Assembly: GCA_017979445.1 (NCBI GenBank)
Contig: CM030709.1
Span: 3,906,001 to 3,970,000, forward strand
DNA: 64,000 nucleotides
Source of the DNA: Akebia trifoliata
Lineage: Eukaryota; Streptophyta; Magnoliopsida; Ranunculales; Lardizabalaceae
Reading direction: 5' to 3'
This document shows, one piece after another, positions 25,063-34,833 of the stretch. Position numbers and translations under genes: made by a program. The first letter of the stretch is position 1. Each line of letters begins with the position of its first letter. The notes under the pieces are model-generated. The model did no database searches. It was not told the origin of the DNA and was given only the letters and a program-made list of their open reading frames with translations.

Positions 25063-27174
25063 CTGGAGAAAGCTTATATGGTGTTGGGAAATCCTAGATG
25101 GAATGTGGAGGGTGTACAGTGAGGGATCTGATAGGCAATGTACAGGAAAGAGACAAACTCCTCCATGTTTTTTTTTTTTTTAAATGTTTTATAGCAACAG
25201 AAGTAAAGAAGAAAGTGATAGCTAAGGATCGGTAGAAGAAAATCCGAAGTTTGGAACAGGTCAAAGAAAATTTACAGGTTTTTGAAACTTTTTATTGTCG
25301 GGACAGCAGTGTTGCAGTTTTTTCTTTTATTTGTGGAAATTTTCCAATTATTATTTTTTGATCTTGTTGTTGTTCGAGTTACCGGCTTAATTATGTAAGA
25401 GGGAATGACCTTTGTGAGGTGGAGACTTGTGGAACTTAGTTTCAAAATTTTGAAATAGTGAACTATTTAGTGTCTAGCTTTTTTCTACATCTTCAAATAA
25501 TGTTGCATATAGATGTTCTTTAAAAGCTAATTTTCTTTCTTGAAGACGACTAAAGTACAATTACATGTGGCAGAGTGTGCATGGCTTTGATCTTCCATTG
25601 ATGGGGTTGATTTGTCTTGATGTGCAAATTTCAGTTTTTGCGAGCGGTGGATGCTATGTGAATATAGCAGTATTCATCTTAATTGACACGGGCTCGTTAA
25701 GGGTAGTTATGCTTTCAAATTGAAGTATTTCTACTGGATCATTTCTATAAGAATTGGAATTGCAATATTGGGTTATTTGATGATAGAGTTCGGAAAATAG
25801 TTTTGAAGGTTCAGAAGCTGTGATATTTGGTAAAAAGCATTTTTTTGTTTATTAGATTGAGTGTTGCTCAAATTCTCACAAAAACACAGAAGTCAAAAGT
25901 GGCTTCAGCCACTTCAACTTTTTGACTCAGTTTTGAGTTTTTTGCTCTTCCAGGAATCACGAGTGTGTCAACACCAAACGTCATTTGATACACAATGGAG
26001 CTTTTTAGACTTGAATGTTGGACAACCACGAAGTATCATGTTAATGAATTCAAGATAATAGAGATGGATAAATGAGAAGATCAAGAAATGTAAAATCATT
26101 TCTCCAATACATGATAATTTAAAAGAAAGTCAACTTGAGATGATTTGGACATATTCGATAAAAGTTGATTACAACCCAAGTTAATTACATTGAAGATCTT
26201 AAAGAGAGTGAGAGGAGAAGACGAAAAAACAAATGTAGATGAAAATGGCAAAAGTTGATATAAACACTTTTACCTTCAGATAGATTGGAATGAAGGAACA
26301 AATTTCGTTTAATTAATCCCAAATCTTTCAAATAAGATTTTATTACTGTTCGTTGAAAATAAACCTCTCCAAAAGCCATGCTACATGTTCTTCGATGTTT
26401 AAGATCAATAACTCTAACCCTAGCTTTTTAATTTTTAATTTTTATTTATTTACTATGTTTTATGTTGGTTTACCATTCAAAAACTTAAAACTAGATAACG
26501 TGCAATGAAGGGAACCATCATCATGAACTTAAAGACCATTGAACTTGGATTTGGTATAATAAAGTTTAAAGAGCCCCATAGGAATGCCTCTGCCCACTTT
26601 TTCAATAATTTAATTTGGTGGATCTTACTACCGTTATTATTCGTTTAAAAATGAGGGAGATTTAAAATTTGAAATTTGAAAACCAAGAGCAACTATTCCA
26701 AGACGGTTAACTCGTCCACCAAAAATAAACTTCATTGGTACTTTCTAGCTAAATAATTTCAATTATTCTTATCATATGTGGGCCCTGGGTAAAGTATTGG
26801 ATTTCAACCAATCAACGGCTAGGGATCATCTATCAGGTTTATTTGGGTTGGAGTTAAAGGTCTAAAAAATTCCACGTGGCACTTTATTAGGGTTGGGTGG
26901 TCACCCAAAAAAGCCTTTAAAGTCTTATCGTTTCTTCACAAAACACTCTCAGATCATTTTCTGCTTAACTTCTTCAGGCATTCTGCATTCCTTTATCCCC
27001 AATTTCTTCTTAATTCGATAATATTTTCTAGGGTTTTTGTTTTTTAGTTGTAATTCTTTGGTCTCTGTTTGCAGATTTACCGAAGAGTTGACGAAACGTA
27101 CTGGATTTTTTTTTTTCTTGATTTCGCCTCTCGTCTGCAAGAGATCAAAGAAGAATTGAAATCAAGAAGGAAAG
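25063..27174. other. 3'UTR of the PHD gene, intergenic region, CKS1 promoter and 5'UTR
   Basis: The first few hundred bases are the probable 3'UTR, with a poly-T tract at about 25169-25180. A short hairpin lies at about 25890-25927 (agtcaaaagtggc / gccacttcaactttttgact). Upstream of CKS1 are TGGGCC (about 26778-26783, a plant site II-like element seen in cell-cycle promoters) and a G-box CACGTG (about 26872-26877). The CKS1 leader probably starts near 26.93 kb. No further gene was seen. Confidence 0.45.
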
Positions 27175-27657
27175 ATGGGTCAGATCCAGTACTCGGAGAA
27201 GTACTCTGACGATACTTACGAGTACAGGTAACGAAATCAACATCTCAGATCATAAAGAAATGACGAAGAAATTGAGATTTGAAACCCTAATTCTCATTAT
27301 TTCTTTACAGGCACGTAGTTCTTCCTCCTGAAGTAGCCAAACTTCTTCCGAAGAATCGGCTTCTCTCTGAGGTAAAATTAGATTAAATCACATTTACAGA
27401 TTTAGAAATTTTTGTTCTCTGTTCTTAGATCTTCGAATTTTCTAGTAGTTTTAACAATAAAGGTTCGATTAATTCAAAGAAAACTGATTTTTTAAAATTT
27501 TCAGAACGAATGGAGAGCGATCGGGGTTCAGCAGAGCCGTGGATGGGTCCACTACGCGATCCATCGCCCAGAGCCACACATCATGCTTTTCAGGAGGCCT
27601 TTGAACTATCAGCAACAGCAAGAGAACCAGGCCGCCCAGCAAATCCTTGCCAAATGA
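27175..27657 (+). CDS. CKS1: Cyclin-dependent kinase regulatory subunit CKS1
   Basis: Exons 27175-27227, 27311-27371 and 27505-27657 give an 88-aa protein, the usual length for plant CKS. Introns are GT-AG, and intron 1 holds an 'aaaccctaa' telo-box. The whole protein is the CKS/p13suc1 fold: [20 protein letters not shown] at the N-terminus, [18 protein letters not shown] in the middle, [10 protein letters not shown], then the hallmark hinge H-R-P-E-P-H at 58-63 followed by IMLFRRPL. A Gln-rich tail ([12 protein letters not shown]) is typical of plants. CKS1 binds cyclin-dependent kinases and phosphorylated substrates to promote cell-cycle progression. That role is known from the family. A Harbinger transposon lies about 320 bp downstream of the stop and may border or enter the 3'UTR. 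Confidence 0.98.
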
Positions 27658-28303
27658 AGTGAAGTTGAAATTTACTCTCTTCTAGATTTCTATATTTTCT
27701 TCTAGAAGAGAAGAAGAAAAGAAAACAATTAGGGTTTCTGAATCTTGAGAAATGATGTTAGATGATGATGTCCTGTTATTACTGTAAGTCTCTGTCTGGA
27801 TTTCGTGTTGGTTTAGTTCTGATTTCGATTTGTATGTCTGTGTGGAAATTGTGGATTGGATTTACTTTGTGGTGGATTACAAGATTAGGGTTTCGTATTT
27901 CTCCATTTTTCTTGAAATTTAGTTCTTTTTCTTGGTTTGATTTTGAAATTCGAAATTCAAAATGGTTTCTTTACTTAGGGTATGTTTGGTAACACTTCTG
28001 AAGTCTGAAGTCTGAAGTCTGAAGTCTGAAATCTGAAATTTGGAATCTTATTATGGAAAAGTTGTTTGTTTATAACTTTTAAGAGCTTCTGGTTACAAAT
28101 AGAATTTTAAAACATAATGGTCATTTTGACAACATTACCCATTTATAATTCTAATAAATTGTTTTTACCAAAAATCATAACATGTTACGCATAATGAAAT
28201 TATCAACATATTTCAAATTAAATAATTCAAAAGTATTGTTTTTAAATTGAATTCATACTTGAGAAATTACATTCTAACAAAGTAATACTCAAACAATAAA
28301 CAA

Positions 28304-29558
28304 TCATTCATTTTCTAGTTGAATTGCAATTTGATCACGTAAAGTGATCATATCAGCTTGTGCTTGCGATGAGAATATGTCATTATAACATGGTGGATCA
28401 TGTGATGGTTCGGATTCTACTAAAGAATTACTCTCTTCGTCGACATCAACTTCATATTGTCGAAACAACTCATCATGGAGAGAAACACGACGTAAGAAAT
28501 TGTGTATTGCCATGCATGCAATAACAATGTCCCGTTGAGTGTGATAATCATATGAAGGCATTCTGTTCAAAATTGGGAATCTTTTTTTCCATACACCAAA
28601 GGTCCTCTCAATGACATTCCTTAATCGAGCGTGTGCATGATTAAATTTCTCCTTTCTACCCATTGCACGCGTTCCTCGATATGTTCTTAGCCAATAGCGT
28701 GTGTTACGATATGGAGTCATAAAACCTCTAGTGTGTGTGTATGCAGCGTCGCATAAATAATACATATCTGCAACAAATATAAAACATATGTAAAATTTAT
28801 ATTATTGATTATAAGATTAATTTCAAAAATATAATTTGAAAATACATACCTAGAGGAGGTATTGGAAAATTGTTAATCGGGTTACGCAGTGTTTCATTTA
28901 ATACCCTCGAGTCATGTGCAATTCCTTCCCATCCAGCCATCACATATATGAACTTCATATCAAAATCACACACCGCCATTACATTTTGAAAACATTTTCC
29001 CTGTCCCCTTCCTCTAAATGGGACTTGTTGATCAAGCGGAATGTGCGCATCAATTAGTGTGCCATCTAATGCACCGACAGCACCCTTAAATGGCCCTTCT
29101 CTCAAATGTACATGAGATCGAATTTCTCCCATTGGCTTGTCAAATGCTGGGGGGACTATTATCTCTCGTGCAAACTGTATCATTGCATCCAACACTTCAT
29201 GAAAATACCTACTTACGGTTTCTCCAGAATGTTGGAATCGATATTTTACTAATCGATTCCGACAATTATGACATATTGTCATAAAAAACATTGCCATTTT
29301 CTCTTCTACGTCTATATATCTACTATCATTTAACCAATTTTTATCTCGAAAATATTGACATAATTGTACAAAAGCATTCTTCTCCATCCTAAATATCTCG
29401 TACATTTGTGTTGAAGATCCTTCCAAAAGTTCTCGCACATATGCCTTGCCAGAAAGTGATGATGTGCACAACCTTTGTCGAACATTCATACGATTTTTAA
29501 GTTTAAGCATAAAAAGTAATGTTACCAATCTCATCAACAACCATTGTTTTGGCGTCAT
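28304..29558 (-). CDS. PIF/Harbinger transposase (HARBI1-like, DDE_Tnp_4), 390 aa
   Basis: Two exons, 29558-28850 and 28767-28304, joined by an 82-bp GT-AG intron (28768-28849) after PPL. The start at 29558 (MTPKQWLLMRL) is preferred over an in-frame ATG 69 bases upstream, which would add an unusual hydrophobic leader. The N-terminal half holds a helix-turn-helix-like region (GKAYVRELLEGSS, FVQLCQYF). Catalytic acidic residues are recognisable: D in VGALDGT, D in GIAHDSRVL, and E in NVIERTFGVWKKRFP. The GRGQGKCFQNVMAVCDFDM stretch between them matches the Harbinger consensus layout. It cuts and pastes the element. No premature stop or frameshift was seen. Confidence 0.92.
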
Positions 29559-29873
29559 TATCACTAAACACAATGAAAAATTAAAAAAAGTTAGTATTAA
29601 TTGAAGCTGTAAAAAAAGATTTTTCAAACATGCAATCTATTTAGTAAGTTAAAACATGCATATTCGATTAGGTAACAAGATAATAATTCCAATTAAACAA
29701 TCAAAAATTTCATAATATCATCAATGATAATAACTCCAAAAAAATCATCTATATTAACTATAAAAAAATATCAAAATTTAAAAATAACCATCCACAGTAA
29801 CTATCCAAAAATATCAAAATATCAAAATAACCAATACATCATTGGTTTTTATTAAAAAAATGTTTGACTTCAA

Positions 29874-30889
29874 CTAATTATTTACAATAAACTCCAAAAA
29901 TTGAACCCTCTCTGCTTCATTATCCAAGTCCATAAATGCGTATTCCAATTTCGGTAGTTGTGCAAATTTCAATATAGCAACATGATAAGTATGAATACTT
30001 ATCACTCCTAAGTTCTTCAAATCCTTCATAACTTCATTCACATCTTTAAAACAAGGTCCCTTGTTAGCCTCTTCTTTATTAATCTGTTCTTCGATGACAT
30101 TAATAAGCCTTTCCAAGTTTTTTTCAATAGTGTCACCACTATTCGAATTCCTACGTTTCTTCTTCATCGGACCTTGTGATGTATTCTCTTCAAGTGGGGT
30201 ATTAGGGGTGCCTTCCACACTTACACCTTGGAAGTATGTATCCCCTTCTCCTAAAAATGAGTCACCATAAGTGTCTTCAGCGTCCAAATTTGTGTACTCC
30301 ATAGGTTCAGGACCATTCACATCGCTATCAACAGTAGGGCGTGGGATCGATGAGAAGGGGCTCCATGCTTTATCGCCATTTGAAAGAGTACTTTCAAATA
30401 CACCCATCATCAATTCAGCATCTACAAGAGGTTTGTTCCTAAACTTCTTAGCTTCGGGAATTCTCTATTTCAAACAATAATATAAAAATAATTAGACTAA
30501 GTCTAGTTAATCAAGTTAAAAATATGTACGTAAGATTAGAGACTTGCCTCTAAGACATCATCCCACTTCTGCGGAGGCCAATTTATAGTATTGATATCCG
30601 CACTAAGCCCATGCCCGGACAATCCAACAAGTTTTCGCCATATGTTGTAATCAGCCCTCAAGTAATCATATTGATTCTTGAACACTTTATGACTAAAATT
30701 CACTCCCCATGCCTTATTGAATTCAGATTCTAATCTTTTCCATGAAGCACTGGTAAGAGATACTCCTCTGTACCCTTCCTTGTTCACCTCACTTAAGCAC
30801 AACTCAAGAAAGTGTTTCCTTTTCGATTGGTCTGTAGAAAAGTCTGCTCTATCAACACTCTTTTCTTTATCTTTATTTTTGTGAGCCAT
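29874..30889 (-). CDS. Harbinger Myb/SANT-like DNA-binding partner protein, 310 aa
   Basis: Two coding exons, 30889-30548 and 30464-29874, separated by an 83-bp intron that appears to use a GC donor (GAG|GCAAGT) and a normal AG acceptor. GC-AG is the only joint that keeps frame into RIPEAKKFRNKP. Residues about 20-110 form a Myb/SANT-like (trihelix-type) domain with spaced tryptophans (SWKRLE, AWGVNF, YNIWRKL, WDDVLE). The C-terminal half is acidic, with a basic nuclear-localisation-like PMKKKRRNS and a helical tail. In Harbinger elements this second protein escorts the transposase to the nucleus and the element ends. It is transcribed in the same direction as the transposase, about 315 bp upstream of it. 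Confidence 0.85.
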
Positions 30890-30891
30890 AT

Positions 30892-32554
30892 CTATGAATA
30901 ACAATGAAATGGAAGTATAAATCAAATGGAGCCAATACCACAACAATATATCTAATGACCGAGCTTTATGCAAGAAGAAAAACAAAAAAGAAAGAATGAA
31001 AGATGTTAAAAAGGGTTCGATTTCTACTTTTTATTCGATTTCTCCATAATAGGTTCGGTTGGTTGTTTGAAATTTTGGGATTTTGTTGAAATTTTGATTT
31101 TTGTTATTGTTTCATTATTTCACAATTACAAATCTTAGAAGATTTTTATTTTTAATGGATCTTTGTTTTAATTTTTCATCGTAAATTTATATATGTGGGG
31201 AGTTCAAACTTTAACATGATGATCTCAACAAATAATAGATATTGGAATATAGGAAGAATCCCAATAATATTCAAATTTCAGGATTAATTTATATATGTGA
31301 GGAGTGTAAACTTTAACATGGTGGTCTCAACAAATAATGATATTGGAATATAGGAAGAATCACAATAATAGACATGCACATTATCATAGATGATTTTCAC
31401 CCATATATTAAGAAAACACATATGTTTTCTATGTATGGCACGCAGCCCCATATGTTTGTTTTTCCAATAAACATGGTTAAAAAATCTAAAACTATGGTTA
31501 CAAAACCTGAAACTATGGTTATGGTTAAAAAATCTGAAACTATGGTTAAAAAATCTGAAATTATGGTTATGGTTAAAAAATCTAAAACTATGGTTAAAAA
31601 ATCTGAAACTATGATAAAAAAATCTAAAACTATGGTTATGGTTAAAAAATCTGAAACTATGGTTAAAAATTTGAACCAATTCTTTTTTGATTGTTTTCCA
31701 ATAAATACTGGTTAAAAAATCTGAAACTATGATTAAAAAATCTAAAACTATGGTTATGGTTAAAAAATCTGAAACTATGGTTATGGTTAAAAAATCTGAA
31801 ACTGTGGTTAAAAAATTTGAATCAATTCTTTTTGGATTGTTTTCCAATAAACATGGTTAAAAAATCTAAAACTATGGTTACAAAACCTGAAACTATGGTT
31901 ATGGTTAAAAAATCTGAAACTATGATTAAAAAATCTGAAATTATGGTTATGGTTAAAAAATCTAAAACTATGGTTAAAAAATCTGAACCAATTCTTTTTG
32001 GATTGTTTTCCAATAAATACTGGTTAAAAAATCTAAAACTATGGTTAAAAAATCTGAAACTATGATTAAAAAATCTAAAACTATGGTTATGGTTAAAAAA
32101 TCTGAAACTATGGTTAAAAAATTTGAACCAATTCTTTTTGGATTGTTTTCCAATAAATACTGGTTAAAAAATCTAAAACTATGGTTAAAAAATCTGAAAC
32201 TATGGTTATGGTTAAAAAAATCTGAAACTATGGTTAAAAAATTTGAAACAATACTTTTTAGATTGTTTTTCAATAAACAATGGTTAAAAAATTTGAAACT
32301 ATATGATTGAAAAATCTGAAACTATGGTTATGGTTAAAAAATATGAAATTATGGTTAAAAAATTTGAATCACTTCTTTTTGGATTGTTTTCCAATAAACA
32401 TTGATTAAAAAATCTGAAAATATGGTTTAAAAAATCTGAAACTACATGGTAAAAAATCTGAATCAATTCTTTTTTGATTTGGTTTTCTCAATATTAGATT
32501 CACATGGTGTGATTAATCAAGAAAGAACAATAGAGTGGTGGTAGATGCACATAC
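30892..32554 (-). other. Predicted 5'UTR intron of the Myb-like gene
   Basis: On the minus strand a good donor (ACGCAG|GTATGTG at 32554/32555) and a good acceptor (TATTCATAG|ATATGG at 30892/30891) lie either side of the minisatellite. The acceptor is only two bases upstream of the ATG. If used, transcription from the left-reading promoter at about 32.63 kb splices out 1663 bases, including the whole minisatellite. Confidence 0.55.
31471..32470. repeat. ~1-kb minisatellite with 21/27-bp units and higher-order spacing
   Basis: The unit is ggttaaaaaatctgaaacta plus 't' (21 bp), alternating with a 27-bp form that has an extra 'ggttat'. Blocks of several units are separated by a spacer (gaaccaattctttttggatt followed by 'gttttccaataaa') that recurs near 31672, 31819, 31985, 32125, 32246, 32369 and 32461. 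That is a higher-order pattern of about 90-165 bp. Unit lengths are multiples of three, so long frames run through on both strands (MVKKSET-type on plus). I regard these as artefacts. Confidence 0.9.
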
Positions 32555-32640
32555 CTGCGTAGGTCTTGACGGCCGAGTTGGAGAGGAAGGAGATGAAGAA
32601 GAGAGAGGAGGTAAGGGTTTAACGTTTTTTTTATAAGGGA
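32555..32640 (-). promoter_or_regulatory. Promoter and non-coding first exon of the Harbinger genes
   Basis: Read on the minus strand, a TATA-like TTATAAAAAAAA (about 32626-32637) is followed by a pyrimidine-rich leader ('cctcctctctcttcttcatc') that ends in the donor ACGCAG|GTATGT at 32555. The composition contrasts with the surrounding AT-rich sequence. This is the likely transcription start region of the Myb-like gene. Confidence 0.5.
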
Positions 32641-32869
32641 TAATAAATAGAAATATATTTTTTTATAAGGGTATTTTAGGTAAAAATATTTTTTTAAGAA
32701 ATCAGAAGTATCCTCCAGCGACTTTCTATCGCTGAATTTTTTCCGCTGAAATCGACCTCTTTTTCTGAAATCTGAAATTTAACAAACATCTTTAACAAAG
32801 CTGAAGTCTGAATTTGAACGGTGGACCACCTCCATTCAGACTTCAGAACTGTTATCAAACACAGTCTTA

Positions 32870-33390
32870 CCCTCTTATTAATTAGGTAATTTTATCTTCC
32901 TCCCTAAGAAATAGTATTTTCTATTCATGAATATAAGTAACTTGTCAAGGGAGGCATTTCTAAATTATTTTTAATATTAGGGTGGTATTCTTAATTTGCT
33001 TAACTAGGAAGGGAAAAAGAAGAAAAACACAATTTCAAGTTTGATTTTCATTTGTTGAACATTGGACCTCAAATAATTCTGCGGGAACCCGTTTGAATTG
33101 GTTATCGACTCTTTTTTGTTTTTTGGGTGCACTTTTGTGAATAATTTAGGGTGCTTTTGATGTACTCTGGGTTTTGTTGAATCTTTGAGATATCCCTGTA
33201 TTTTCAAATTGATGACGTATCATCATCCGTTGACCTTGGCCTTCTAAGAGAGACTATAATAGAAAATGATGCAAAGGCCGTCTTCAAGCTCTTGAACACT
33301 GTTTTTCAATTCCTACTTTTTTTATGTGACATCCATCACCATGGATACATCTTGTCACCACAAACAGGTGTGACTGATAAAATCATGGTT
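32870..33390. other. Intergenic, no gene seen
   Basis: AT-rich sequence after the transposon's right target duplication. It would continue the CKS1 downstream region before insertion. No feature recognised. Confidence 0.5.
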
Positions 33391-33612
33391 GGGGGGACCC
33401 CAAGGGGTTGGCCTAGAGGTAAGCAGAGCTTTGAGAAACCCCTTGGGAAGGGTTTATTAGTGTTCGGAACTCTCACGAAGCATTGCATTCCTTGGGGGGC
33501 CACCCTTCAGGTCGGTTGACTCTCGACTCAACCAATTGTACGTAGGGGTGGGGTGTGTGTGTGATCGTGGGATTAGTCTCATACAATGTTGTAAACCTAG
33601 CAAACAAAAAAA
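33391..33612 (+). mobile_element. SINE-like element
   Basis: A tRNA-like A box (TGGCCTAGAGGT, about 33409-33420) and a B-box-like 'gtgttcggaactc' about 50 bases later are followed by a 'cgtgggattagtctc' block, which resembles the 3' half of plant tRNA-derived SINEs. An A-rich end lies at 33603-33612. It is noticeably GC-richer than its surroundings. No clear target duplication was found. Confidence 0.45.
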
Positions 33613-34180
33613 AAGTGTGATTAGGGAGACTCGATATCACGATCTTGGGAAGTTGAACCATTGTTCAACCTATCACAGGTGGTACCTGAATTTATTTTTA
33701 CTTCCACTGAAAGAGTCATATCCCTAAACCTTCAAATGTCATAATAATGTATCATATTTTAGGAGAGTTGAAGATATGATTTAGTTGGAAAAATCCAAGG
33801 TTTTGGTTGAGGATTGAAGATGAGGTTGAATAGATGAAGAGGGAAATTTTTTCTACATGTTGATGAGTTCGAAGATGATGGATTTGTTGGGAGAAAAATG
33901 AGGGAATTTTGTGTTTGGAGGTAAGATGAGGCTATTTATGTTATTTTCTGCTAATCTCATGGAAAATTGTAAAGTGGGTGAGCATATGGCATCCTAATCC
34001 GGACTGTTATTGGAGTGTGAAACCCTTTTCTTACTAATTTAGTAAGATTTTCAGCCTTATTAAGGGTCATTTTGCTCAAATGGATTATCACATCAGAAAT
34101 TCAATATCATAGCCCTTAAGTTTCATTGAAATTTTTTGATAAATAAATTAATAAATAATATACTATTTCTATTTTGTTAA

Positions 34181-34292
34181 TGCTGAAGTAACATGGGTGG
34201 GAGTGGTGCGGACATTCGGTCATATCTCGATGAAAAACATCTATGGTTTCTACATTCAGTGATGCCCATCCCTCAACCAATGTTACTCAGCA
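34181..34292. mobile_element. Hairpin MITE, family D (TGCTGAAGT-NAC ends)
   Basis: 112 bp with ends TGCTGAAGTAACA and TGTTACTCAGCA, an inverted repeat broken by a one-base indel. The apex contains 'catatctcgatgaaaaacatctatg', the shared apical core read on the opposite strand. Relatives lie at 42584, 42783, 49833 and 50469. Confidence 0.65.
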
Positions 34293-34751
34293 CGATTCTT
34301 TCTTTTGAACTAGAACTAAGGTTTTGAAAATGGACAGTTACCTGCCTTTCACATAAGTCCCAAATTTAAAAGTGAAATTCAACAGTGAAAAATAATTTAT
34401 GTATAATATTTTGTTAAATTGTCAAGAGGTGAGCCCAAGGACCCCTTTAGAAAGGGGGAAATCCTTACTAACTTAAAAAGGCTGGGGAGATTATTGGAAT
34501 CTGTTTCAATTCATTCTTAATAGGTTTGATTGTTATCGGAACCTTTAACCCTGCATACAATTAACTGTACAAATTCTCACCAAATTGTTTAAAAATTGTT
34601 GAAATAATTATTTTATACTTTTGATTCTCTTTGAAAATGAAGCGTTGGGATGATGTTTCAAATCGTTGCAGTGAAAGGAAATTGCCATTTTGGTTAGGTG
34701 TTACTCGTTGCCAAAAGATGATCACCAATCTAATTCAGTCATCATAATTGA

Positions 34752-34833
34752 TGCTTTTTGTACGTTCCCTGATGTCACAAGGAAAATATTTATGATTCTA
34801 TGCATTGCCACATCAAAGAGCGTACAAGGAGCG
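34752..34833. mobile_element. Short hairpin with shared apical core
   Basis: Arms 'ttttgtacgttccctgatgt' and 'acatcaaagagcgtacaagg' pair around 'cacaaggaaaatatttatgattctatgc'-like loop sequence. The loop is the reverse complement of the core seen in other hairpin MITEs here. About 80 bp, non-coding. Confidence 0.5.

Larger units (their letters stand above)
27978..32866 (-). mobile_element. Complete autonomous-type PIF/Harbinger transposon (4889 bp)
   Basis: Ends are GGGTATGTTTGGTAACACTT on the left and AACTGTTATCAAACACAGTC on the right, inverted repeats differing at several positions, with TTA target duplications on both sides (27975-27977 and 32867-32869). Subterminal 'ctgaagt/ctgaaat' heptamers are repeated at 27998-28040 and 32764-32850, as expected for transposase binding. 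It carries two minus-strand genes: a DDE transposase (28304-29558) and a Myb/SANT-like protein (29874-30889). Both are needed for mobility in this superfamily. A minisatellite fills 31471-32470. Both genes read open after splicing, so the copy may be young or active. Confidence 0.92.

Noticed and set aside
28304..30889. Treating the transposase and Myb-like ORFs as host genes
   Set aside because: Both lie between inverted ends with matching TTA duplications, and their domains are the two proteins of PIF/Harbinger elements.
31284..32310. Several overlapping 80-190-codon frames on both strands with repeated MVKKSET or FRFFNH units
   Set aside because: The minisatellite units are 21 and 27 bp, both multiples of three, so frames stay open by periodicity. 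They lie in a predicted intron.
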